Origin: CAZODA01 sp964578485 | GTDB lineage: Bacteria; Bacteroidota; Bacteroidia; Bacteroidales; Marinilabiliaceae | Length of the DNA: 64,000 bases | Assembly (NCBI GenBank): GCA_964578485.1 | Contig: CAZODA010000003.1 | Location: forward strand, 1-64,000 | Direction of reading: 5' to 3' | Shown: positions 55,707 through 64,000 of the stretch, piece after piece | Position numbering within the stretch: the stretch's first letter is position 1 | Layout of the letters: each line of letters starts with the position of its first letter | The notes under the pieces: model-generated | What the model saw: the letters and a program-made list of their open reading frames with translations, nothing else | Told to the model about the DNA's origin: nothing | Database searches by the model: none | Position numbers and translations under genes: made by a program

Positions 55707-58054
55707 GGTAAATATTTCATAAGTATTAAGTCATTCATTAATTCAATATCGGAGATCCTAAACGGAGGATCTACCCATAAGCGGATTAATTCACCTTCTT
55801 CCAATTCTGCTTCTACTATAGTGTTACCCGGGGCATGTAATTTAAACTGCACATCCTGATTATGCGGCCAGGCAGGAAAAAGCAATAAGCGATCACCATC
55901 ACTTTGTAACAACATTTCCTGCAATCCAATCATACCGGAACCGCCCCAATTATGATCAGGCACCCAATCATATCCCGGTCCCCAAAAAGCAGGGAAACGG
56001 CGTCCTGAATCACGAAGTTTAAGGCTTGTATATTTTATTGCTTCTTCGGTCAATCCCAAGCGTGCCGCAAAAATATTGTCCTGTTTCCAGCTTTCGTGGC
56101 CTCTAAATGCCAGAGCATCTTCATCATACAAATAAGTGGAGCGAGCAAGTTCAAGTTTCGGCTTTCCCACACCAAACTTCCCCCAGGGAAAAACCGGATA
56201 AAGTTGAGGCAGCTCGGTATTATTAATTCTCTCCCACATCCACGCCGGGGCAATAGTTTGATGACCTTCAAATTCTCGATACTTCATTGGAGGCAAAGTA
56301 GATCTCATACTTTCAAAACGCAGACGTGATGAGTCACTAAGATACTTGTCCGGTAGATTCAGTAAAGCGTCAATGACAGATTCCAATGCAACAATGGTAG
56401 ATACAGGATTGGTAGCCATTTTATAAGTTTCACAGGCTGTTCCCGGATAAATAATCAGCTGCCCTTCCCCACTTAATTCATTACTCCCTCTTTTACGTGC
56501 CAAATAACGATAATGCTCATCAAAAAAAATCAAACAGCTTTTTATAAGTGGTATATACTCACTAATATCTACCCCTTTGTATCGATATAACTCCAGAGCC
56601 ATCCAGCAAAACTCAAGCGAAGTATCCCATTGATATTCAAGCCAAGCATTGTACTCAATACCCGGATCGAAATAATCAGGTCTATTCCATCCATACTCTG
56701 TTGGGTTGGGCAGCCCAAAATTTTCTATTTGTTCGGTAAAACTAGCTCCTCCATGGCCCCAATAAGCCTCGGTACGTATTTCAGCATTATTTAAAAGCTT
56801 CTTATAGAAGTCGAGTTGGGGTTTTAACATATCTAAGTCACCACTTTTAAACATTGGGTAATAAACCAGTCGCTGATTTTGAGCAGTAAAAGTTCCACCT
56901 CCCCAATTTCTAAAATCCGGAGTAAAGGGTCTTTCGCGAGATACAAATACAGGATCATATGTAAACAAGCCTCCATTAAATTTAGTAGGATAGCTTCCAT
57001 AAGCATTACAGGCCAGCATATATCTGAACAACTGATAATTTCTTGCGCTTTGTCCGATAACATCAGGGAAATTTTCATTTGAAGGAGGAATAAAAATATA
57101 ACTCCTTTCCCAGAAATTATGCCACCACTCTAATGCTTTAATTCGCTTCTTCTGCAAGGCCTCTTTAGTTTTTATCCCTTTTAATTCACTTTCCCAATCG
57201 GCAATATCGTGGGTTTGCTTCGTATGTAAAGCTATTTGTATATGATGACTCTTCATTGGCTTTGAACTTTGAAGCACCCAAGCCTTAAAAGCTGTGCCAA
57301 AGTAATCACCTTCCATTACCTCGCTTGCAAGCATATCATCTCCGAGCATTCGACCACCATAAATAAGGTTTGCAAGTGGATTAAACAATTGTTCTTTATA
57401 TTCGTCGAGTCCTTGCTGCTTTACAGTTACATCAAACACATTTTCTCCGGAATTATGATGATAAAACAAAACCGTGTTTTCATCAAAGCGAATACTATCT
57501 TTTCGTGTATAAAGGTTTTTGGTAAGTTCCCATTTATAGGAAGTAGCAAAGCCTTCATTGCTTTTCAAAGGCAAATCCTTATACCGCCAATTTTCATATA
57601 TTGCTCTTAGCTCAATAGGCTGTTTCGCCTTCAGTTCCAAATGGATTACGGGAGATTCTATTTCTGTCCATATTTTAATAAGAAGCAACTGATCTTCATT
57701 TTTTGCCTTTATTTCAATCCTTCCTTTATAAAGATTAAGTTCTTGGGAAAACTCAGCATTTTCAAAAGGATTTGGGCGGAACTGAAGCCGTATCCTACCT
57801 AATTTAGGCATCAAATTGTTTTCGTCAAAAGTTCCACTTCGAGCAATATAAAACAACAATTCGTCATTCTCTACCCAAACATTAAGTCCTATATCACCTC
57901 CTCCACAGGGCATGGACTCAGACGAGTTTGCACTTTGAGTATTCCAGCGTATATTATAATTATTAATAATCGATTTTATGTTCGTTGCTTGCATGGAGCT
58001 TCCAAAAAACAACAAACTAAAAAAGCATATTATTTTATATATATTTATCATCAC
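55703..58054 (-). CDS. DUF5703-type exported protein, GH95-like (alpha/alpha)6 candidate glycosidase
   Basis: Function unknown. After a signal peptide (about MQATN) the N-terminal beta-domain starts with IRWNTQSANSSESMPCGGGDIGLNVWVENDELLFYIARSG, matching the DUF5703 pattern and recalling the GH95 N-domain (GNGxxGAMVxG). A helical barrel-like region follows (QLFRYMLACNAYGSYPTKFNGGLFTYD, LEYQWDTSLEFCWMALELYRY, GEGQLIIYPGTACETYKMATNPV), then a C-terminal beta-domain with LLLFPAWPHNQDVQFKLHAPGN. The layout is that of a clan of inverting exo-glycosidases, but the active-site residues cannot be named. Its TGA overlaps the ATG of GH78 by 4 bp, so the two are probably made in step. It lies 14 bp behind a GH2 gene. 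Confidence 0.65.
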   Translation of the reverse strand: MMINIYKIICFFSLLFFGSSMQATNIKSIINNYNIRWNTQSANSSESMPCGGGDIGLNVWVENDELLFYIARSGTFDENNLMPKLGRIRLQFRPNPFENAEFSQELNLYKGRIEIKAKNEDQLLLIKIWTEIESPVIHLELKAKQPIELRAIYENWRYKDLPLKSNEGFATSYKWELTKNLYTRKDSIRFDENTVLFYHHNSGENVFDVTVKQQGLDEYKEQLFNPLANLIYGGRMLGDDMLASEVMEGDYFGTAFKAWVLQSSKPMKSHHIQIALHTKQTHDIADWESELKGIKTKEALQKKRIKALEWWHNFWERSYIFIPPSNENFPDVIGQSARNYQLFRYMLACNAYGSYPTKFNGGLFTYDPVFVSRERPFTPDFRNWGGGTFTAQNQRLVYYPMFKSGDLDMLKPQLDFYKKLLNNAEIRTEAYWGHGGASFTEQIENFGLPNPTEYGWNRPDYFDPGIEYNAWLEYQWDTSLEFCWMALELYRYKGVDISEYIPLIKSCLIFFDEHYRYLARKRGSNELSGEGQLIIYPGTACETYKMATNPVSTIVALESVIDALLNLPDKYLSDSSRLRFESMRSTLPPMKYREFEGHQTIAPAWMWERINNTELPQLYPVFPWGKFGVGKPKLELARSTYLYDEDALAFRGHESWKQDNIFAARLGLTEEAIKYTSLKLRDSGRRFPAFWGPGYDWVPDHNWGGSGMIGLQEMLLQSDGDRLLLFPAWPHNQDVQFKLHAPGNTIVEAELEEGELIRLWVDPPFRISDIELMNDLILMKYLP

Positions 58055-58067
58055 TACTTTAAAGTAG

Positions 58068-60926
58068 TTATTTCGTATATGAAATAAACTTCAACCAGAG
58101 CGAACCTTTATATATACCTGAAGCATCAACAGCCTGAGAGGATGGTCCTAACAGATCAGTTGCATTAACTTTATTCCTAACAGCAGGAATTACATCTAAA
58201 AAGGAAATACCACTTTGGGGTAAAGTATAAAGCAACTTATCTCTTCCATCTCGGGGGGTGTAAACTCCCAAATACTTAGTACTATTATTGTTATTTACTA
58301 AAATCAACCCTTCTTCCGTTTTAAATTCAGCCCACTGCCAATTACGGAAATACCCCTTGAACTCAGGATAAATAAAAGTCTCACCCGGAATAGGATCATT
58401 ATATTCATTACTATAAATCCCCAATATTGAACCATGTTCACGATTTTGCCATACACGATAAGGTCCATTAGCAAGGAACTCAATACTTTCCATTTTTGCT
58501 TCAGGATAATCAAAACAAATCCCCATTAACTCAACAACACCATCGTAGCGATAAGCATAATTCAACTGTATCTTTTCATCTGGATAAATTCGCCACTCAA
58601 CATTTTTAAGTATGCCATGATACTTCATTTCAACAATTAAAGTATCAGAATCATAGTGCCAATTCATATCTTGCAAGGCAAAATTATCAGTTATTTCAGG
58701 ATAAATTCGATCTACATTTTCAGCTAAGTTTTCTTCTATCCAACGGTCAAGCGAACGATCACCCCTTCGCGCGGCAATAAAGCGCGGTCCATTGTTAAAA
58801 CTCATCATTTTGTTATTATGCAGCAGCTGAGTAATTAGGCCATTATGTTTATTAAAACTTAGTTCAAGTTTACCAACGTTAACCACTATTTTTTCAGAAA
58901 ATTCTTGCACAGAAGCAGATGTATCAGCAGCTCCCGAATAATAATATCGAACAGGCCTGATATCGTATGACCAGGTCCATAACTCCTCACCTGAAGGGCT
59001 ATATGCACTTACAAAAAGAGCGGAAGCTTCCTTCCAATCAGATGGTAAGGATATTTTCAATTTCCCCTTTTGATGTGGTTCTACATTAGGGGCGACAATT
59101 TGTCCACTTGCTAAAGTCCTCACTGTTCTATCTTCGGAAAAAGCATCCGGAAAGCTAAGCAAGGAGTATGAAAAACTACAATCTTTCAAATTTGTAAAAT
59201 CATAACGATTTTCAATATCTAATACTCCTGAAAAATCAACAGGCAAAATTTCCGGTCGCAACTGAACCGGTGACCAAACTTCTTTAATTGTATAATAACT
59301 GCCTTCTTTTTCACGATGAGGGCCTACTATTCCGTCGGCACCATGGTTTCCATCATTATCTATTCTTCCATTTTGGTCGGTTCTCACCACTCCTTCGTCA
59401 GCAAAAACCCACAGGAAGCCTCCAACACAATTTGGGTGATTATACATCATTTCCCAATAATCGTACAATCCTGCTCCATGTCCCCCATCATATAAGCCAT
59501 GTAGAAACTCCGTAGTCATATACAGATGTTCGCCTCTTAAATATTCCTGAACCTGTCCGTAGGACCGATAATGCATTGTCTCCACTCCATTAAAATGCTG
59601 CTGAGGGTGTATAACGGGTCTATTTTGCGGATCCCATTTAGCAAATTCATTATCCAGTTCAACATTCCACCCTCCTTCATTTCCGTTGGCCCAAAACAAA
59701 ATACTTGGATGATTAACATCTCGAGTCACCATTTCTTTTACAAGTTTTCGCCCCAGCCCGGTATCGTAGCGACCGTGCCATCCGGCTAACTCGTTAATAA
59801 CATACAGTCCGAGTTCATCACAGGCATTTAAAAAATCTTTATCAGGAGGATAATGGGATGTTCTTACAGCATTCATATTCATATCCTTCATCATACGAAC
59901 ATCATTGTAATCGAGGTCTTTATTAACTGTTCTACCTGTTTCGGGCCAAAAAGCATGTCGGTTAACACCACGCAATTTCACCAAATTGCCATTAACATAA
60001 AGTCCGTCCTTTTCTCTTATTTCGAAAGTTCGAAAACCAAATTTCTCATTTGTTTGATGCAAGACCTTGCCATTTTGAAGCAAACTAAAGCGAACTTGAT
60101 AAAGATTAGGAGTTTCAGCATTCCACAAAGAAACGTTATCGAATTTCCCTTGAACTTCTAACTTATCACTGCCCGGCCTCAAAGACACTAATAGTGTTTC
60201 ACCTATGGGTTTCCCGTTATTATCAAACAACTCAGCTTGTAGCTCATAGGCTTCTTTTTGTCCTTCCGAAAGAAAAATATGGGCACAAAAGCTACCATCG
60301 GCACGTGCATCTATAGCACTTCTTTTAATAAACAATGGAGGATGAATCTCAAGATAAACCGGACGGAAAATACCTCCAAAATTCCAATAATCAGCACGCC
60401 TTTCAGCCAAGTTTACGCTGGGATTATCCGACTCTTTCTTAACCAATACATCAAGTTTGTTTTCTTTACCAAATTTCAGGTAATTACTTATATCATAACT
60501 AAAGCGATAAAAGGCTCCTTGATGAGTTGGACCGGCAGTTTTTCCATTAATTCGAACTTCAGCGTCAGTCATTACTCCTTCAAAAACAATCACAATTCTC
60601 TGCCCTTGCCAAGCTGTCGGTACATCAAACTTAAGTCTATATTTTCCTTCTTCAGTAGGAATAAGTGGATCACTAATTTTTCCATAGAAATTTACTCCAT
60701 AGTTATAGTTTCCAAAGCCTTCCTGCTCCCAACACGACGGGACATTGATGGTGGTCCACTCTCCACTTCCTCTTCCTTCGCTACAATAAAACTCCCACTC
60801 AACAGTATTATCACTTCCTGTTCCGGATAAATAGACTCTTTGTGTTTCAACGGCGTGAAGGGTGTCAACAAAGGTTATCCACAGCCCAAAAGCCATTACA
60901 AATATAAATACTGTTTTTTTTGTCAT
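58068..60926 (-). CDS. Exported glycoside hydrolase family 2 beta-glycosidase
   Basis: GH2 enzyme with a cleavable signal peptide (MTKKTVFIFVMAFGLW..LHA); I choose this ATG over a TTG two codons upstream. The sugar-binding domain (INVPSCWEQEGFGNYNYGVNFYG, VFEGVMTDAEVRINGKTAG), Ig-like domain and TIM barrel (GVNRHAFWPETGRTVN, RTSHYPPDKDFLNACDELGLYVINELAGW) are clear. The expected acid/base is Glu417 (FWANGNEGG) and the nucleophile Glu473 (YMTTEFLHG). A beta-rich C-terminal region of LacZ type (about 630-900) follows. Motifs differ from the other two GH2 proteins here, so another linkage or sugar is likely; beta-galactosidase and beta-glucuronidase are both possible. Confidence 0.85.
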   Translation of the reverse strand: MTKKTVFIFVMAFGLWITFVDTLHAVETQRVYLSGTGSDNTVEWEFYCSEGRGSGEWTTINVPSCWEQEGFGNYNYGVNFYGKISDPLIPTEEGKYRLKFDVPTAWQGQRIVIVFEGVMTDAEVRINGKTAGPTHQGAFYRFSYDISNYLKFGKENKLDVLVKKESDNPSVNLAERRADYWNFGGIFRPVYLEIHPPLFIKRSAIDARADGSFCAHIFLSEGQKEAYELQAELFDNNGKPIGETLLVSLRPGSDKLEVQGKFDNVSLWNAETPNLYQVRFSLLQNGKVLHQTNEKFGFRTFEIREKDGLYVNGNLVKLRGVNRHAFWPETGRTVNKDLDYNDVRMMKDMNMNAVRTSHYPPDKDFLNACDELGLYVINELAGWHGRYDTGLGRKLVKEMVTRDVNHPSILFWANGNEGGWNVELDNEFAKWDPQNRPVIHPQQHFNGVETMHYRSYGQVQEYLRGEHLYMTTEFLHGLYDGGHGAGLYDYWEMMYNHPNCVGGFLWVFADEGVVRTDQNGRIDNDGNHGADGIVGPHREKEGSYYTIKEVWSPVQLRPEILPVDFSGVLDIENRYDFTNLKDCSFSYSLLSFPDAFSEDRTVRTLASGQIVAPNVEPHQKGKLKISLPSDWKEASALFVSAYSPSGEELWTWSYDIRPVRYYYSGAADTSASVQEFSEKIVVNVGKLELSFNKHNGLITQLLHNNKMMSFNNGPRFIAARRGDRSLDRWIEENLAENVDRIYPEITDNFALQDMNWHYDSDTLIVEMKYHGILKNVEWRIYPDEKIQLNYAYRYDGVVELMGICFDYPEAKMESIEFLANGPYRVWQNREHGSILGIYSNEYNDPIPGETFIYPEFKGYFRNWQWAEFKTEEGLILVNNNNSTKYLGVYTPRDGRDKLLYTLPQSGISFLDVIPAVRNKVNATDLLGPSSQAVDASGIYKGSLWLKFISYTK

Positions 60927-60963
60927 TGCCAAAATTTTATTTTTAATATATAAATCAAGAGTG

Positions 60964-63390
60964 TCATCTACAATTCACTATAAGTTCAGATTCTTCAAGT
61001 CCTTCACTACGAGCCTTCAGCCGAAGTTCTCCGCTACGGCCGTCATTTTGCAAAATTGCCAAACACAAACCATTAAAGGCCTTACGGTAAGGGGCTTTAA
61101 AGGACTCAAGACTTGCCTGATAGCCATTATCAACTCCTGCCAGAAAGCCGGTGCCACTTACTTCAAAGTGCACCAAATTATCAGCATTAGGTATAACAAC
61201 GCCATTAGCATCGGTAATTTTAACGGTAACAAATGACAAATCTTCCCCATCAGCATTAATCACATTACGGTCGGCAAGCAACTCAAGGCGCATAGGATCT
61301 CCGGCAGTGTGCACTTCACGAACCAATACATCAACTCCATTTTTTCGAGAAACGGCTTTTAAAGTTCCCGGCTCAAAAGGAATACGCCACATAACATGGA
61401 AATCCACATTGTTTTTTTGTTTTCTTCCAAGTGAGTATCCATTTAAATAAAGCTCCACCTCATCGGCTTCTGAAAAATATGCCCAAACATCAACTTGCTC
61501 CCCTTCTTCCCAGTTCCAGTGAGGGAATAGGTGCAATACAGGATTATTTTGCCATTCACTTTTGTATAAATAATAACTATCTTTTGGGAAGCCTGCTAAA
61601 TCAACCACTCCAAAATAAGAGCTCCGTGCAGGATAAGGATAAGGCGTTGGCTCACCTAAATAATCAAAACCTGTCCATAAAAACATCCCCGAAACATAAT
61701 CATGTTTTTTAATCATTCTCCAGTTGTTGGCATGAGTAGTTCCCCAATAAGCATATACATGATCGTAGGCCGATACTGTATAGTCATCATTGGCATCTAA
61801 CAATGGAGCTCCATGAAATTCAGGCCATACACGAATACTATCGGATGGCATATTATAACAGCCTCTGCTTGCCAAAGCCGACACATTTTCACTTGCAATT
61901 ATATTTTGACCGGGGAATATGTGCATCAGTGAGTCATAAACCTCATGTTTATAATTAAAGCCCAAGACATCCAAAACTCGACTTTTTGCTATAAAATTAA
62001 GTTCTAATTGGTTCTCTGTAAGGGCACAGGTAACAGGACGGGTATCATCCATTTCTTTTACAATGCGAACCAGCTTAGGAGTAATATACAAACCACTTGA
62101 ATCAAATTGTTCCCGAATTTCGTTACCTATACTGTACATAATTACTGATGGATGATTTCGTGTTCTCCTTACCATATCTCTTAAATCACGCTCATACCAA
62201 TTATGGAAATACAAATGATAATCGTATTTCATTTTAGCCAAAGCCCAAGCGTCAAATGCCTCATCCATAACAAGGAAGCCCATCTCATCACAGAGTTCAT
62301 AAAACTCAGGAGCAAATGGGTTATGCGCTGCACGAATGGCATTTACTCCCATTGCTTTCATAATCTCAAGTTGGCGTTCATTGGCCCGGCGATTATAAGC
62401 TGCTCCAAGAGCACCCAAATCATGATGTAAACAGACTCCTTGAATTTTTAAGGCTTCACCATTTAAAAAGAAGCCTCTTTCACTATCAAACTCAAAGAAT
62501 CTTATCCCTAATGGAGTTTCATAAGAATCAAGCAAATCACCTTCACTATAAACCCTGCTAACAATTTGATACATATTAGGATAGTCAGGTGACCAAAGTT
62601 GAGGTTTTATTACCTTCATTTGCTGCTCAATTAAAGTTTCGCCACTTGAGACTCCACATTGCGTTTTAGCATGTGCAACACGCTTTTTGCCGTAATATAT
62701 ATTACTGACAATTTCTAAATCTGAATTACTTCCGCTGAAATTTTCAATACGAATTTCCAAATTTACCAAGGCCTTATCGACACTAAGCTCAGGAGTTGTT
62801 ACATAAGTACCCCAATGGCCGATTGCTATATTATTAACAGCTACAAGGCGAACTTTTCGATAAATTCCCGAACCGGTAAACCAACGAGAATTAGGTTGAT
62901 CATGGTTATCCACCCTAAGCGCAACAACATTTTGTTCTCCTGTGGGATTCAAATACGGAGTAATATCATATTGAAAAGAAATATAACCAAAGGGTCTTTC
63001 TCCCAATAAATGGCCATTAATCCATACGCTTGAGTTTTGAAAGACTCCATCAAATTCGATCCGAACCCTTTTTTGTTTTAGAGCTTCAGTGCTAACAAAA
63101 GTCTTTCGGTACCATCCTATTCCTGCAGGTAAAGCACCACCTGCCGGAGTAGTACTATGTTCTTCGTTAAACTCACCTTCAATACTCCAATCGTGAGGTA
63201 CATTTAACACTCGCCATTGGCTGTCATCATAATTAGGATTAGAGGCCAATGAATCATCTAATAAAGCAAAGTGCCAATTATTGTTTAGTGGAATAATTAT
63301 GCGAACATTATCACTTGGTTTCGAACAAGACAATACTCCAACAATAAACATAGAGGCTATCAGGAATTTTGCCACATACCTTAGTTTCAT
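60964..63390 (-). CDS. GH2 lipoprotein with DUF4982 and Ig-like C-terminal domains (beta-galactosidase-like)
   Basis: Start placed at MKLRYVAKFLIASMFIVGVLSC, which gives a lipoprotein signal peptide (Cys22); the longer reading frame upstream adds 24 residues with no signal character. Domains: sugar-binding (VPHDWSIEGEFNEEHSTTPAGGALPAGIGWYRKTF), Ig-like, TIM barrel (GVCLHHDLGALGAAYN, RAAHNPFAPEFYELCDEMGFLVMDEAFDAW), then a DUF4982-like segment (HLFPHWNWEEGEQVDVWAYFSEADEVELYLNG) and a C-terminal invasin-like domain (LLADRNVINADGEDLSFVTVKI). The acid/base is expected at Glu424 (YSIGNEI) and the nucleophile at Glu501 (IASENVSA). This layout is common in Bacteroidota beta-galactosidases. It lies 105 bp downstream of the esterase. 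Confidence 0.88.
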   Translation of the reverse strand: MKLRYVAKFLIASMFIVGVLSCSKPSDNVRIIIPLNNNWHFALLDDSLASNPNYDDSQWRVLNVPHDWSIEGEFNEEHSTTPAGGALPAGIGWYRKTFVSTEALKQKRVRIEFDGVFQNSSVWINGHLLGERPFGYISFQYDITPYLNPTGEQNVVALRVDNHDQPNSRWFTGSGIYRKVRLVAVNNIAIGHWGTYVTTPELSVDKALVNLEIRIENFSGSNSDLEIVSNIYYGKKRVAHAKTQCGVSSGETLIEQQMKVIKPQLWSPDYPNMYQIVSRVYSEGDLLDSYETPLGIRFFEFDSERGFFLNGEALKIQGVCLHHDLGALGAAYNRRANERQLEIMKAMGVNAIRAAHNPFAPEFYELCDEMGFLVMDEAFDAWALAKMKYDYHLYFHNWYERDLRDMVRRTRNHPSVIMYSIGNEIREQFDSSGLYITPKLVRIVKEMDDTRPVTCALTENQLELNFIAKSRVLDVLGFNYKHEVYDSLMHIFPGQNIIASENVSALASRGCYNMPSDSIRVWPEFHGAPLLDANDDYTVSAYDHVYAYWGTTHANNWRMIKKHDYVSGMFLWTGFDYLGEPTPYPYPARSSYFGVVDLAGFPKDSYYLYKSEWQNNPVLHLFPHWNWEEGEQVDVWAYFSEADEVELYLNGYSLGRKQKNNVDFHVMWRIPFEPGTLKAVSRKNGVDVLVREVHTAGDPMRLELLADRNVINADGEDLSFVTVKITDANGVVIPNADNLVHFEVSGTGFLAGVDNGYQASLESFKAPYRKAFNGLCLAILQNDGRSGELRLKARSEGLEESELIVNCR

Positions 63391-63495
63391 ACGAAAACAC
63401 AATAAATTGCAATTTGAAATTCGATATAATTCTCTAATCAGTAAAATATTAAACCTTTGCAATCCCTTTAAACAGCACTATCTCAAATTTGTATT

Positions 63496-64000
63496 TTAAT
63501 AACTCTCATTCCAGAGTCTTTCTAAATCTTCAAAGCTCTTTAATGCATTTGCCGGTAGATCATGAGCTTCTGATCCAAACACTTTCATTTGCACTTGCGT
63601 TTCCAAGACAAAGCCATTTTCATCCCAGGTTCCGTCAGACTTACGTAAAGATTTCATTTGAAAGTTTTCCTGCAAAAAATCATATAAGGCATTACGTTTA
63701 GAAATGCCGTAGTCATGCCCCTCATCAGCAAAATGTGCATTTTGCACCTTCGAAGCAGCATTATAAAATTCATATATGCGTTGTACAAAAGGGAATTCCA
63801 TTTCAGGCACATGCTTAGTCCAATCATCTCCATCGGAAATAATCAATTGCGGTTTAGGAGCAAAGAAGGCACTAAATTCAGCATTGCTACTTCCTCCACC
63901 GCATAGGTGAATAGGTCGGCCACTTTCACAAGGACAACCACCTGCAAAATAAGATGAAAGCATTACTGCCGGAGCACTAAGGCTATAACGTTCATCCAAA
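63496..64000 (-). CDS. Partial alpha/beta-hydrolase, probable carbohydrate esterase (C-terminal part)
   Basis: Only the last 167 residues lie in the window; the N-terminus, including the nucleophile elbow, is beyond position 64000. The visible part starts with a DERYSLSAPAVMLSSYFAGGCPCESGRPIH segment, followed by a beta-strand with the candidate catalytic Asp (PQLIISDGDDW) and the candidate catalytic His in FADEGHDYG. This is the C-terminal half of an acetyl-esterase-like alpha/beta-hydrolase. Pectic RG is often acetylated, so deacetylation is a plausible role, but the substrate is inferred from context. It reads into the block-6 operon on the same strand. Confidence 0.6.
   Translation of the reverse strand, partial: LDERYSLSAPAVMLSSYFAGGCPCESGRPIHLCGGGSSNAEFSAFFAPKPQLIISDGDDWTKHVPEMEFPFVQRIYEFYNAASKVQNAHFADEGHDYGISKRNALYDFLQENFQMKSLRKSDGTWDENGFVLETQVQMKVFGSEAHDLPANALKSFEDLERLWNESY

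Noticed and set aside
60258..60830. 190-codon open reading frame on the plus strand inside the 954-residue GH2 gene
   Set aside because: It lies fully opposite a well-supported GH2 gene, has no recognisable motif, and its composition is that of an antisense shadow.
63391..63462. 24-residue N-terminal extension of the GH2/DUF4982 protein
   Set aside because: The internal ATG at 63390 gives a clean lipoprotein signal ending in LSC, whereas the extension has no export features and would bury that signal.
26900..64000. Ulvan or sulfated-rhamnan degradation locus
   Set aside because: Rhamnosidases and a uronate-acting set would fit, but no sulfatase, PL24/25/28/40 or GH105 was found, and PL11 and GH28 point to pectic RG.

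Overview
The window looks like an AT-rich chromosome segment from a Bacteroidota bacterium. It has three SusC/SusD pairs, many lipoprotein-type signal peptides, two proteins with C-terminal type IX secretion (T9SS) sorting domains, start codons without Shine-Dalgarno sequences, and promoters resembling the Bacteroidota consensus TTTG-N20-TAnnTTTG. The gene content is a polysaccharide utilization region aimed at a rhamnose- and galacturonate-containing glycan, most simply rhamnogalacturonan I (RG-I) with galactose and fucose or L-galactose decorations. No sulfatase is present, which argues against a sulfated algal rhamnan or ulvan. The order Marinilabiliales is a guess from T9SS plus SusCD plus low GC; the sequence does not prove it.

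Layout. (1) 278-21858, minus strand: one long probable operon of FAS1 lipoprotein, SusC, SusD, FAS1 lipoprotein, FAS1 lipoprotein, a divergent SusC, SusD and a T9SS-exported beta-helix/Ig-like protein, closed by a hairpin at about 3035, followed by a PL11 rhamnogalacturonan lyase with its own T9SS signal. (2) 22448-26221, minus strand: L-rhamnose catabolism (rhaT, rhaA, rhaB), with a strong terminator hairpin between rhaA and rhaB. (3) 26222-26899: a gene-free mosaic of short repeats. (4) 26900-39760, minus strand: five-gene glycosidase operon (unassigned TIM-barrel lipoprotein, GH78-like, GH2, five-bladed-propeller glycosidase-like protein, GH106). (5) 40155-44963, plus strand: a canonical SusC/SusD pair, divergent from block 4. 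The shared intergenic region carries a perfect LacI-type operator (TGTAAACGTTTACA) abutting a consensus promoter, and a second imperfect operator on the susC side. (6) 45257-64000, minus strand: tightly packed operon of an esterase fragment (cut by the window edge), two GH2, a DUF5703-type protein, GH78, GH28, a distant GH106 relative and GH95.

How it probably works together (inference). The PL11 lyase and perhaps GH28 cut the RG backbone at the surface. SusCD complexes import oligosaccharides, perhaps assisted by FAS1-type surface lipoproteins. Alpha-L-rhamnosidases (GH78, GH106), GH2 beta-glycosidases, GH95 and uncharacterised enzymes trim them. RhaT/RhaA/RhaB take released L-rhamnose to L-rhamnulose-1-phosphate. 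A near-identical 16-bp motif upstream of rhaT and of the FAS1-SusCD operon suggests co-regulation by a rhamnose-responsive factor encoded elsewhere. No regulator, aldolase, GH105, tRNA, rRNA, CRISPR or insertion sequence was seen in the window.
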